From Ischnura elegans (lineage: Eukaryota > Arthropoda > Insecta > Odonata > Coenagrionidae): DNA of 64,000 nt. The translations under genes were made by a program, and so were the position numbers. Of this stretch, positions 1 through 11,100 are shown in pieces. Under the pieces are notes generated by a model. The model saw only the letters and a list, made by a program, of their open reading frames with translations, was not told where the DNA came from and made no database searches. Within the stretch, counting starts at the first letter, position 1. Each line of letters opens with the position of its first letter. The DNA is taken from NCBI RefSeq assembly GCF_921293095.1, contig NC_060258.1, forward strand, positions 7,020,607 through 7,084,606, given 5' to 3'.

Positions 1-533
1 GAAAGGATGAATGGAGGATAAGCAGGACACTTGAAACATAACTGCAAATTCATAATTTAGAGCAAAAGAAGTTAATTAGCACTGTGGTTTGTTTTTGTTT
101 GTGGATCGAACTTTTCAAGTAATTTTGGCATTTCTTGACAGTGCTAAGTTTTTAACTTTAACCGAGGCCATGTTCCAATCCACCGTAAATGCACTTGCGC
201 TCTACTCAGCAGTTTTTGATGGTCACATTTGGGAAGTGATGTTGTCACCTATTGAGATTCCAGTCCACTACGGTCCTGCTCTGACGAGTGCATAATCGAA
301 GAGCACGAGAGAGGGCAAGGATTCACCCTTACTTGCTCTTCAACATGTTGGCTATGGCCGCTAGAGGTAGAAATTTCTGTTCATTATGTGAATTCATAGC
401 ATAGCTGAATTTCAAGAATATTCTCTTTTTCTTTAATCAATCTTCCTGTTTGACCTAAACATAGGAAGTAGCCAGAACCCTCATGAAGCTTTAATAAGTA
501 AGGGAAGTATAATTAAGAACCAAATTCAACCTG
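1..533. other. Intergenic sequence, no gene recognised
   Basis: AT-rich sequence. A 68-codon open frame at 89-295 has no recognisable domain and no splice context I can support. I see no RNA gene or repeat here. Confidence 0.5.
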
Positions 534-727
534 TTCATTTAGTACTTGTGTAGGCTTTTGCGGTGTGGCAAAGATTCAGGGTGTAGGTTTTCGGGGTTAG
601 CACCACGTAGATTGGTCTCTGCAGACAACAGTTTCGCCGGCATTGCAGCAGGCGAAACTGTTGTCTGCAAAGACCAATCTACGCAGTGCTAACCCCGAAA
701 ACCTCCACCCTGAATATTCATTTAGTA
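534..727 (-). mobile_element. Hairpin (head-to-head) retroelement-like insertion 1
   Basis: Near-perfect inverted repeat: left arm 574-638, 12-base loop 639-650, right arm 651-715, each arm 65 bp with only a few mismatches. The insertion is bracketed by an 11-bp direct repeat, TTCATTTAGTA, at 534-544 and 717-727, which looks like a target-site duplication. On the minus strand the hairpin is followed by a short unpaired tail (573-545) containing GCCACACCGCAAAAG, which resembles the tail after hairpin 2. The arms contain a CGAAAC motif next to the loop. No coding capacity. I infer a non-autonomous element made of two inverted copies of one short unit, possibly from a Penelope-like or similar retroelement terminus. 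The family is not proven. Confidence 0.7.
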
Positions 728-2025
728 ATTTAATCTACAAAAGATAGATAGATAAAGCATAAAAATAATAATTTAAACATAAGGAAACACGTTTCCTTTA
801 TGTTGAGTGAGTGTGTGTGTCTCTCAACTAAAGAAACTGTTGCAACGTCCCTTAAACTATCACAAAATTACCTTTGCATTGTGTGAGTGCATGTGACTCT
901 ACCGAAGAAACCCTAGCAAAGCACCTTCATCCATCGCAAATGCTTCCTCTTAGCTGAGTGCTTATAATGGATTTGCGGTTTAGAGGCTTGGTGTTGGTCA
1001 CCACTATTCATTCTTCCGTTCCAGCAAACCAAGGTAGTATTTGTTTAATCCTGCCTCTTAATCCTTACGTTACGGCCATGGGAGACTATTTTCATGTTTC
1101 CGGTTTGAAGCTGTAGAGCTGGGTTTACTTTTTCTGTGGCACAATCTGACGAGTGTACGAAAGGTGCAGTCAAAATTGTGTCCTGTAATGGATGGAAATA
1201 CTATAAAACATGCGAGAGTGAATCGATGTGAGATGGCAAATTAACCCCTGTTCTAATTCCATTCATGCGTTTGTGCAAATCCTAGCCATTTTACAAATAA
1301 ATGCCTTTCTAATATGACTAATTCGTGCCCCCTTTTCTGTCATTTTGCCATGTCAACTACTTCGATGCCAATAGATGTAAAACAGCCCACAAACAAATCA
1401 GTCAATAATCCAGAATGTGGAAATTTTACTGCTGGAATGGAATATGCCTCTTTCCTGTCACTAAATTTCCATATTATGACGTTTTTTGTAACATATCTGT
1501 AGTGTTTGGTGAGGGATACCTGTAGTAGAATCGAATATTTTATGAAAAGAATTTTTTTTCCATGGAATGTCTTGATTTGATCATATGAAGGAAAAAAATT
1601 ACTAGAGTTATGTTTAGAATTTGTTTAGTAACTGACTTATGAGACAATGTCATCATAGACTTCTTGAAATTCTGTCTACCTAAAATTGATTCACTGATGA
1701 TTTTACTTGACCCCATTGCAAATGAAGAGAAAACACTTATTTCTCTGCACCTATTTTTTTGCTGTGATCATTTTTTCAAACAAATTATAATGCACTTCAA
1801 ATAACATTATAAATTCAGCTTCTATGGGATGGAATAGTGTCTCCTTTATGTTATCCCTTTGACTATTATGCTGTCTTCACTCTCCATTGGTAGCATCCAA
1901 GCTGCATTCTCATCACTTGAGCAGGAATTAAAGTTCAAGGCAGACGACGTCACTGTCTAGATTCCAAGGTGCATCTCGTGTCTCCATGATAACATTGTAA
2001 TTTGTTATGTTACTTATGTGATCAA
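728..2025. other. Intergenic sequence with a diverged tandem duplication
   Basis: No gene recognised. An open frame of 62 codons at 1314-1502 has no identifiable domain. The one structured part is the diverged tandem repeat at 795-960, listed separately. Confidence 0.5.
795..960. repeat. Diverged tandem duplication, about 76-bp unit
   Basis: Unit 1 is 795-870 and unit 2 is 871-945, with the start of a third at 946-960. The units share spaced blocks in the same order: CCTTT..TTG.GTGAGTG, then TGTG.CTCT, AAGAAAC, GCAA, CCTT, ATC.CAAA. Many substitutions and few indels suggest an old duplication. No function is implied. Confidence 0.55.
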
Positions 2026-2225
2026 GCATTATTACTGTGTGGTGAATTCTTCTTGGGTTTCCATCCAGGTGAGCTCCATCTCCATCGCTGCCGACGTTTC
2101 GATAGAAAAGGATTCTATCGAAACGTTGGTAGCGATGGAGATGGAGCTCACCCGGATGGAAACCTGAGAAGAATTCACCGCCATCATACACCGGGAAAAA
2201 GTGAAATCTTACATTATAACTGTGT
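2026..2225 (+). mobile_element. Hairpin (head-to-head) retroelement-like insertion 2
   Basis: Inverted repeat with 67-bp arms, 2041-2107 and 2113-2179, separated by 5 bases. It is flanked by a direct repeat of 14 bp with one mismatch: CATTATTACTGTGT at 2027-2040 and CATTATAACTGTGT at 2212-2225. Between the right arm and the right repeat is an unpaired tail with GCCATCATACACCGGGAAAA (2180-2199), so the architecture matches insertion 1 in the opposite orientation. The right arm holds CGAAACGTTGG near the loop, also found in insertion 3. The arms read as open frames on both strands only because the sequence is palindromic. They are not genes. Confidence 0.7.
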
Positions 2226-2582
2226 ATATATTTACATGCCATAAATCATTCAAGGGTAGCTTTCTCTTTGGCCTCTCACAGGTGAAGAAAGTTAAAAATA
2301 TTTAGATACATTTTATATCATTTTAAGGTGTGGTGAACTTTTCTTCCTAGGCTCACTGATACTTAAATTTTCCACCTAACTACGTTCATTAAATGGTTAC
2401 GTGTGCCTAACAAAGACCTTGCTATATGTACTCATTATTGATGCCTACCTTGTACTTACAACTCCCTTCATGGTAGTAGCCTTTGGTAAATCGAAGTTAC
2501 TATTTTTAGTAATTGCACTGCAATCATCACTTTTTGATGGCAATGATAACATTTTGTGTGTGGGGAAACAAAGCTGTCCATG
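2226..2582. other. Intergenic sequence, nothing recognised
   Basis: AT-rich stretch between insertion 2 and the piggyBac element. It has no convincing gene, RNA or repeat. Confidence 0.5.
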
Positions 2583-5034
2583 TTAACCCTCCAGCAGGCG
2601 CACCATATTCTTTGACACTAGAGGGCGCACGTGGCACTCAGTGCAACACTTGGTTGTCCGCTGATATTAATTACAAAAAATTGAATTAAGAAGCGTACAT
2701 TCATTACCTTGTTTTTTAATGGAACTTTACATAGTTTACACATACAGTACAGATTTTTGAACACTATTGTAATTCAAAATTTTTTATCACATTTTTTTAA
2801 GCAATGCCAAAAACTCAGTTTTTATGTCTTAAGGCTTTTTATGTCTTTTATGCACACTTTTTCCAGGTAGTAACTGTTTACTGTGCTTTTTAAAAGAAAA
2901 GTTATTACACCTCCCACATTTGATTGTCATTGATATGTTCTTTGCACGGCCACACAATACGCACTTTCCACGTTTCTTACTTGCTGTGTCGCTCACCTCT
3001 TCAACTTGCAAGTCTTCATTTTGATAACTTGACAAGAATATTTTAATGTCAGCTGGTAGAGATAATATGTTTGACCTGTTTTTCAAGTGTGCATTCATCA
3101 ATATGTACGATAAAGTTTTCAGGAATTTCCTCCTGCAATGTTCATTTGTAGGATTGCTTGCCCTTTATAATATGTGAGCATTGATTCCTTCGATGCCCAA
3201 AAATCTATAAAATAAAACTAATGGCCACCTTTTCGTAATTCTGGACACAGAATACATACAACACATTTGGTCAACTAACAAATATAATGCATGGTTTATT
3301 TGAACCCTCATCTGTGATACCCTCATCATGCATTGTTGAAAGCCACAACACCGCGTTGCTCTTTTTTGTAACATATGATAGGAGGGTAATGTCTTTCTGA
3401 AACCCGTAGAGAGATGACCCTACAGCGCGCATCTTGTTTGGCAAAAATTCAGGCAGAAAATATCTTGTATTTTTTTTTCAGTGTGCCAATGGTTGTAATG
3501 TTTTTTCTGAGGAGATGCTTGGCAAGCGGATAACTAGAATGCCAGTTATCTGTGATAAGATTACGATTAGTTGCCTCAATTGATCCTACAAGCCTCTTGA
3601 AAACGTCTACTGGTGAGTTTGACACTAAATATGAACAGTTTATCTGCTTCCCGCAATACACTTCGAAATTACTGGTGAAGAATGTTTTGGCATCACACAT
3701 AGAATAAAACTTCATCCTGTATTTCGCAGGTTTGCTCGGTATATATTGAATGAAACCTCAACGGCATCTGTATGTTTGCAGCATTTCGTCAATTGTCACA
3801 AATTCACTCATTTTATGTTTTTTGACAATTTCCTATGAACGAGTTTATTATTGTTTGGATTGCAGCTAATTTATCTGTTTGTTTTCTGAAATCCCTACTT
3901 GCTCTGTCGTCAAATCTTACTGATCGCAAAATAAACAAAAATCGCTTTTAACTTATATCTGCCCTTAGAAATTGCATTCCTGATCCATCTTTACTCCACA
4001 AGTCTAAAGAATTAGCATGAAAACTTCTTTTCATGCCAATAAGAAAAAGTATTTTCAGCACAGCCATAATTTCTTTACTTGTCGTTTCCTTACAATCCCT
4101 TTCCCTTGAATAGTGGGCAAGAGCAATTTTATTTTTAATGTACTTGTTTCTTTGCATCACAATTTCATCAATCATGTCTATATCTATACATTTTCGAAAA
4201 GCTGCAGCCTTATCAGGAGTATTTCTTGCACAAAGTTTTGTCCTTGGTAGGGTTTTCATAATGTTTTTGCGCTTGATCTTTGTAGCACTGTAAAAAAAGT
4301 TATTCTCACCATCAATATCTCAATCTTCAGCATTTGTAGGTTCTTTCATTTCACCATCAGACGTAGCTTCATCAGAGTCTCTACCATTATCACGAGGGAA
4401 AATATTTTCCTCCTCATCTGTGTCATCGCTTTCCTCAATGCCGACTTCCTGTTCCTCGTCCGACAGCTCTTGTAGTACACTCATATAGTCTTCTTCGGTA
4501 ATGAATCTTCGTGCCCTAAGCAGTGGGATAATTATCTTTTGAATTTCTCTTTATCAAAATCCCATAAAAGGACAACAAAATATCCTATGGAAATAATTCC
4601 TAAAAACGTGTTCACATCATAGGGCTTACATTGGAGAAATTGCCACAGGTCAATTTCTCCCCACAAACAGCTGCTTGTAAACACCATACACTTAGATGTT
4701 AGCTCAACCTGATTCAGAGAAGGAATGGTGAAAACTCTTGTGTTCCCACCAACTCACCTCACGCTACATCGTATAGAAATAAACAATGTTGATCAATAAT
4801 TGCCACTATGGGATAGTATTACATCACCAGGCGCGCTTTGCACAGAGTGCAACAAAGACGACCAGTTCATCTACTTATTTGTTTTATTTCAAAATTCGAG
4901 AAGCTAGGCACTTGAATCAATAGCAGAAATCTTCATAGTGATACACAGAAGGAATAATTGGTGCGTTTGGTTCACTGAGACCGAAATGGCACAATGTTGC
5001 ACTTTGTGCCACAGCGCGCCCGCTGGAGGGTTAA
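2583..5034 (-). mobile_element. piggyBac-family DNA transposon, complete ends, defective
   Basis: The element runs 2587-5030 (2,444 bp) and is flanked on both sides by TTAA (2583-2586 and 5031-5034), the duplicated target of piggyBac transposons. The terminal inverted repeats begin CCCTCCAGCAGGCGC at the left and CCCTCCAGCGGGCGC at the right when read inward. Subterminal GCGC plus GTGCAAC motifs recur near 2622-2648, 4830-4853 and, inverted, 4987-5020. They are plausible transposase-binding sites. Inside is one broken transposase gene on the minus strand. Both ends and target duplications survive, so an active related transposase might still recognise it; that is inference. Confidence 0.92.
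2829..4540 (-). pseudogene. piggyBac transposase pseudogene (DDE_Tnp_1_7 type)
   Basis: In minus-strand order the frames give a Glu/Asp/Ser-rich N-terminus (about 4330-4520), an N-terminal helical region (3948-4259), an RFDDRASR-like segment near 3900-3940, a TIDE motif whose Asp codon is 3788-3790, a CDAKT motif with Asp at 3692-3694, and TDNWH with Asp at 3548-3550. After these come a WPLVLFYRFL segment (3165-3374) and a Cys-rich C-terminus with CVLC and CGRC (2829-3101). These match the order of the piggyBac catalytic domain and zinc-binding tail, and all three catalytic aspartates remain. The gene is dead: frames shift between segments, there is an in-frame TGA at about 3758-3760, no clear start ATG precedes the acidic region, and the last Cys pairs of the tail are lost. 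Confidence 0.9.
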
Positions 5035-6156
5035 CAAAGCAAGAAACTTAGGAATGCTTTGTTAGAATCCAGATGTTGTTGCTTCAGGCAAAGTGTGTGA
5101 CAAGGGTTTTTAAAATTTGCTACTTGATTCAGTGATGTTAGACAAACACAAGTTTCATGATATATAGATCAATGAATAGACATTTCATCTAAAATTTTGT
5201 AAGGGTGATAAAATCCATATAATTAAAAACATGTCATTGCTAATTATTGTTATCCTAAAAACCCTATGGCATATTTCAGGAAGAAACATAGCTCTGCACT
5301 TATCACCCCTTCATTCAGAAAGGCATATCCAGCATTAATTTATTTATAATATGAAAAAAATGTGAAATATTGGTAGATATTCATATAGAGCATGAAATTA
5401 ACTCTATCCATAGACATAACCTAGTTTTTGGTCTTTCACATAACTTAATTTGATGCTTATTTCATTCTATGGAAACTTTAATTAATTATCCATTACATCA
5501 TGCAATTGTTGTGGGACATAATGTTTACCTATTAGTTATTAATGTCTGACTCACATTCAATATCACCTTGATCCATAAAAAGGCCAGTTTAATGGAAAAA
5601 TAAGGCATCAAATTAATTTTGGATGATACTTAGTGTGAAATTCATGCGCCAATGCTGGTCATTGTTGTTATCAATATGGAGAGAAAGGTCTGAACTTGGC
5701 TAAATAAACATAAAAATGGGGGTGTTTTATTCCATTTCAATTAATAGGAGATGTCCTGTATGCTTTTGTTTTGCTCAGTGTTTAAGCCATACCAGTGTAA
5801 ATGAAGTGAACGGTATAGATGGGTCTCCTCAGTGGTTATCTGTAATAGATCTCTATAGTCTAGAACTGGAAATTTTCATTGCTTTTAAAGATCATGTTGC
5901 TTAAACTTCCATTGCATTAAAAGTTGTAACCAGAATTTTTCAAAATGTTATTTTTCAATGGAATTGCTTTTTGCTATTAGTGTCATACATTAATTATTCT
6001 TAAGCAAATTACTAGTCATTCTTCTTTGAACACATAATGTGTATTTTTTCTCAGTTTACATTCCAAAATTATTGTCCATTACATGGATAAGATTGAGGTT
6101 AGTAATTAAAATGTTGAAAATATTATTTGATGCTTTCCCATCAGATAATGTGGGCA
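5035..6156. other. Intergenic sequence, nothing recognised
   Basis: AT-rich. A 62-codon open frame at 5716-5904 shows a CPVC pair but no other domain feature and no good splice sites, so I do not call it a gene. Confidence 0.5.
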
Positions 6157-6364
6157 AACTCTTCTCAGGACTCCAATCAGGATAATTTATCCAAATTAGT
6201 CTATGTTTCAAGCTCCAACTTGGGTCTCATTCTCAGGGATAAATGTTTTTTTATTTCTTTGTGATAACACAATATTCAGCAGCCCTAAGGATGAGCCCCG
6301 AGTCGGAGCCTGAAACGTTGGCTAACATGGATAAATAAACCTGGTGGGAATCCGGAAAGTAGTT
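6157..6364 (+). mobile_element. Decayed hairpin element 3 with hammerhead-like core
   Basis: Left arm 6157-6238, read on the minus strand, aligns along its length with right arm 6283-6364, although both have diverged. Shared blocks include CCCT.A, ATGAG.CCC.AG, TGGAGC or CGGAGC, TGAAAC, then GGATAAA. The order GATGAG, a short stem-loop, then GAAAC is the layout of a hammerhead ribozyme core. However, the canonical CTGATGA reads AGGATGA here, so this is at best a degenerate relative. TGAAACGTTGG links it to the CGAAACGTTGG in insertion 2. It is the same head-to-head design as insertions 1 and 2 but older. I found no clear flanking duplication. Confidence 0.5.
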
Positions 6365-7920
6365 GACTCAAGTCAATTTCTGTCTGCTTTGCCCCTCAGT
6401 TGATGTTATTCTGAGCAGTGGAATTACAAATAATAAAGTAATAAGTAAAGTAATAGAGATATATTAATCAATCAATGAACTCAAAGGTGGGCTGACTTAG
6501 TATTTAAAAAGGAATTCTTCCTTCTCTATTGGCGAATTAATGCAGCCATAAGTATGTATACTAAAAATTTCTTTTTGTTGTATATTTGTGTGTAAAAAAT
6601 TGTGCCCGAATAAATTATCATTATTATGTATTTAATATGCATACAGCCTGCTACAGCATCCACAGCAGCGACTCAACACCTATGACCGATGCAATTGCTG
6701 AAAGTACCCCAGAGAATTTTCTTTTGCCAGAGGCCACTCAAGCCGGCTGCATACATGCACCAATGTATTTGGCCACTTACGTTATCCTCTTCATTATAAT
6801 TATTTACCTATAAATAAAAAAGTGGACCTAGATGTAACTGCATTGCAACTAAGGTATACAAAGATGTCAGAACATTTCTTGGTTTACAGTAGAAACAGAA
6901 CTATTAACGCTTTGCTCTTGCCCAAAATGTAGCATTATGAGAAAACTCTTTTAGGCCTGCTTTCCTCGGTCACATGACCGAGCGGTAAGTTGGCCATACA
7001 CATCCGTCATTTCATAACAAGACCTCAGTACTACCTACTTGATTGGTGGGGGTGATTCCTTTGCCATGCTCTCTGAAATGGCTTAAATGATGGTGCAGCG
7101 CCGATTTTATGCTCTGGTTGCATAATTGGACTTTAACTATAAAACTAAGGAATGATGTCTGATAACTTTCGGGTCTATTGTCAGGGCAATGACTCAAGTT
7201 GAATAAACAATTGTTATTGTCAGCCAGGTTGTGTCGGTTCATTATTAATCGCCACAAATACTTTTATATACAGCCAAAAGTACAGCCATAATGTCTATAA
7301 TAACTTCAAATGCAGTCTGTACTTGTTAGTGATAAGTAAAAGGCAAATATCATCATTGATGTTGGAACTTATGTTCTATAATCATGGTTTGTCTAATAGT
7401 ATTGTGAAAATGTTTTCAATGATTTAAAGTAAGGGAAACACTGGTTCTTTAAAGGCATGCCTAGTGCTACACATGTAAATATTGTTATATATTAGCATAA
7501 GCAAGGAGCATGTATGCCCTTATTGTTTACTTATTTAATGCCAACCAATTTTATTATGTATTTCATGTGATATGATGATATGATGTGGTTATATTATTAC
7601 TATTCTGCTGTGCTTTTGAGAGCTTTTCTCCCTTTTTATACAGTATAAAATAGATTCTTTAATTGAAATGATTAGTAGATGACAATTTGCCACCATGTTT
7701 TTAGGGTGTAAGGCATGCAAGCTTTAGGAGCTATTCAGTCAAAAAAAGAGCATAAGAAGGCTTCATTATGCACATGTAGGGCAGGATCAGTTTATGCTGG
7801 GGCTGATGGTGTTCCAAGGGTCAGAAGGCCAAACAATTTCGATGAAACAAATGGCCCTTACTCTAAATAAATGTGAACAAATGATGATAACAGCTAATCT
7901 TTATTGATTGATAGAATTCA
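6365..7920. other. Intergenic sequence with one coding-like patch
   Basis: Mostly AT-rich and featureless. At 6586-6813 a 75-codon frame has a Ser/Thr/Glu-rich middle and a hydrophobic end, followed by AATAAA near 6813. A possible acceptor (CTACAG) precedes its middle part, but I find no matching donor and no domain, so it stays unassigned. A short palindrome, CTCGGTCA-CA-TGACCGAG, lies near 6965-6983. Confidence 0.4.
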
Positions 7921-8120
7921 GGACTTGGAAGTCCTATCCTACAATGAAGTTACAGACACGCAAATATTCCAAGGCCTGGATGGGGGAAGGCCACCCATTT
8001 GGGATTCGAACCCGTAACCCCTGAGTTGAAAGGTGTAGAATTTACTCACTTCCAGTGTGGCTATCACATTGAGAAGCATTCCACACCAAGGTGTGCAGAG
8101 TAAACTGGTCATGTCTGCCA
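7921..8120 (-). mobile_element. tRNA-derived SINE-like repeat
   Basis: Read on the minus strand, 8012-8002 is GGTTCGAATCC, an exact match to the RNA polymerase III B-box consensus. It sits in a tRNA-like context (GGGGTTACGGGTTCGAATCC), with a weak A-box-like GGAAGTGAGT upstream. A non-tRNA body follows and ends near a small hairpin, GGACTT-GG-AAGTCC, at 7921-7934. The tRNA part cannot fold into a full cloverleaf that I can identify, so this is a SINE head and not a tRNA gene. The exact ends are uncertain. Confidence 0.5.
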
Positions 8121-8156
8121 TTTCATTTTAGGTTGTCACTGAAATCTTGTGCAAAT

Positions 8157-8185
8157 ATGATTTCAGCCAGCTTGAGTGGTCTCAG
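8157..8185 (+). CDS. Candidate first coding exon of the zinc-finger gene
   Basis: ATG at 8157-8159 opens a frame that runs to CTCAG|GTGAAA at 8185/8186. It joins exon 8308-8392 in the required phase across a 122-bp intron ending CCCTCTCAG. The same frame is open back to a possible acceptor (CATTTTAG, ending 8131), so it could be an internal exon. The SINE-like repeat lies just upstream. No independent evidence fixes the start. Confidence 0.3.
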
Positions 8186-11100
8186 GTGAAAGAGGAGGTT
8201 TTATTGTTATTATATGTAATTATTCACATTTTTATTTTGACCCCATTGATTGGCACCCAGCATTATCTTCTAGGAAACTGTGAAAGATGAGAAAAAGACC
8301 CTCTCAGTGAAGGTAATTATCCTGAGATGTACACACCGGATGCAGCTGCAATTTCAAGTAATGCATTGGACCCATTGGCAACTGATGACTTGGTAAGTTC
8401 ACTTTTGCCTTGTAAAGCATAGTTTTTTTACTACAAAAATTTAGTCCTCCATGGAATAATCCAATATCATTTACCATAATAACAATACCTTTTTCCTTCC
8501 TTTATCATATCTGAATAAGTGAATGTTACATGTGCCATACATCTTCATTAGAACTTTCACTGTTACTGATCATGTTGGTTAAAGAAATACATCTCTGCTA
8601 TGTTGACGTGCTAATTTTTGTCTACCATCTTCGTCTCCTGATCTATTTTGGTTGCTTTTTCATGAAAGATTAAGGGAATCACAGTTGCCTTAGTTTTGGC
8701 CCATAGGCCCAAAAGCTTTTTTTTAGTAACAAAGAGATGTGTCATTCTTGACGAATTCATGCAAAATGGATGGGTAATTGCACTGAATAGAATGGGGGCA
8801 TACAGCTGCTCTGATCTCACACCTTTGCTTACTGAGCAAGTGATACCATCTTTGGAGAGGGTATTGGATGTTGGCAAACCCGTTTGTTTGTTGACAGGCA
8901 TCAATTATTTTCTGTGAGCTGATTTTGATGGGGCATGTCATATGTCATAGCATGTCAACTTTTATTGAAATGAAATGTAATGATTATCTTTAATAAATGA
9001 AATCAACATATTTGTGTGGATATGCAGACAAAAATTCTTGGTTGCCGATGACTGATGTCTTGAGGCCATCATATCTCAAAATATTGCCGATAATTTTGTT
9101 CTTTATTCTTCAGACGATTTTCCTATGGCTAATTGGAAAGGCAGAGTAACTTAATGGACCATATTTTGTTGATCAATGAATTTATCCTTCCCTCCTCTCT
9201 GAGGTCAGAATAGCAATTCAGGGAATTTTTCATTTGTGCATACATTTGATGTTTTGGTTGTGATCTTTTGCTTCTCATACAATTTGGTGAAAACCCATAT
9301 CAATGAAGTGTTAATTCTGTTTCATTCAGAGTGGCATGGCAACATGTGGGTCCCCTTGTGTAAAAGCAGATCAGATCAGTGATGATGGAGGAGGATCTGT
9401 GCACAATGAAAGCACTGATGGGGGCACAAATGACCTTGTGGCAGAAGCCTCTGTTCAGGTAATCGTCATCATAATAGTAATATTTAAATTGGTCCAGTGA
9501 TTTGTTTGGACAAATATAGGAAATGTCACTTAGTATGTAAGATACAAAATCAGTACAAACTAAAAAAGAAACAAAAGTTATACGAAGAAATTCATCATAA
9601 TTATAAATATAATTTTTTGCACAAAAACTTGCAGCATACATGAACACACAAGTATGAGGTTATATGTGCAGTCAATTTTTGAAGTAGAGTGAGTGATGCT
9701 GTTTAAGTAGACATTTTAACAATGAGCTACAGTATCCTTGTATTAATTTTGAATTTTTTTTAATTATTGGATCTAGGGCCCCAGATGAGGATACTAAATA
9801 ACTAGTTTCTCTGATAGAATAAAAAAAGAGGTAGATGTCATTTTCTGGGTAGCTTCTGATTTTGTTGCTCCTAGGAGACTTGATTATCATGTTTTACACC
9901 CAGATAAGGATAACTGAGATTTTGTGGATTTTACATCAGTTTTTACAGAGATCTGGTTGTGTAAAGCTGGTTGCATTCACCATTGAGTCACATGAATTTT
10001 TAAACCTTAAAATTTTGTTAAATTATTAAGATTATTGCCTTAAAAAGTTATATTCGCATGCTTAAAGTAATACACATTTAATACAGTTACTACTCTCGAT
10101 GCACCCCTAAAAAAGCACCAAAAATCAAAATGTTATAATAATAGTATGTGCAGGATCGTTTTAGGCTTACTTCTTGTACGTAAAGTGGGGTTGTATATCC
10201 TCCCTACTTTAGGTTAGAAAGGCAGTGGAATGAGTAAAACTAGAAGTTATTGTTTGCATGCAACGAATGCTCCTTTATACTCCTTATCTATTTATTGCCT
10301 GGCTTACTACAGAATAAAAAACTGTGCTATATTGAGATATGGAATTACAACCCCTTGGATCAGTGTAGTAACCTTGGTAAACAAAGAAATGGTAGGGTAA
10401 ATGTCAAAAGAAGCTGGGACTATGATTATCATCTGCAAAATGCTGAAGAATTTGAAAGGGAAGCCAAGGTTGGTAGTAAGTCCAGGCATTGCAGTAGGAT
10501 TAGGTAACAATATGATGCACTTTAGTCAATTGAGTAACTACATCTCATTCTTGTCTCAGCAAAGCATGCTTTGTATTTTTTTGTACTCTTGTGTGTGATT
10601 TTCCTGGAATTGAATGTTACATCTACATTTTTTTAAGACTTAAGAGAATTTTGAGTGGTAAAAATATCTTGTAGATAAAATCCACAGAATACAAACACTT
10701 TTTGCTTTCATAGAATATTTGTCAAAGTAAACAATAAAAAGGGCATCAATATCTTGAAGCAATACAAATTACACCTAAATGCATGGACATGCAGTCACGT
10801 TGAGGCATTAGACAAATATTCTTTCACACAGTAGTATTGATCTTTTAACTGTGGCTAATCCTACATTTTCTTGGTAACATGAGAGTTTTTTTTCTTTTTC
10901 GAGTACTATGATAGATTAATGTACAATTTATTGCATGTAAATGTATAACACAAGCGGTTAAGATGTGAATGTTACAGAAGTGTTTGTTTTGAGGTGGTGT
11001 GTAGATATTTATCAATGCTATAAATAGGAATCAATTTTTTTGTGAACTCACGAAGCTATTTCTATATACCTGTATCCCTGTTTTATAATGATGCTGATTT

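Noticed and set aside
1928..2244. Open frames on both strands at the second hairpin
   Set aside because: The palindrome makes both strands encode the same peptide. This is a consequence of the inverted repeat and not a gene.
6586..6813. 75-codon frame with hydrophobic C-terminus followed by AATAAA
   Set aside because: No domain, no matching donor for splicing to the zinc-finger gene, and composition not clearly coding.
6950..6985. Possible tiny exon ending CGAGCG|GTAAGT
   Set aside because: It is part of a short palindrome (CTCGGTCA-CA-TGACCGAG), and neither its length nor phase can be tied to the downstream exons.
7939..8121. 60-codon minus-strand frame and possible tRNA gene
   Set aside because: The frame lies in a SINE-like repeat. 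Only the B-box region resembles a tRNA and no full cloverleaf could be drawn.
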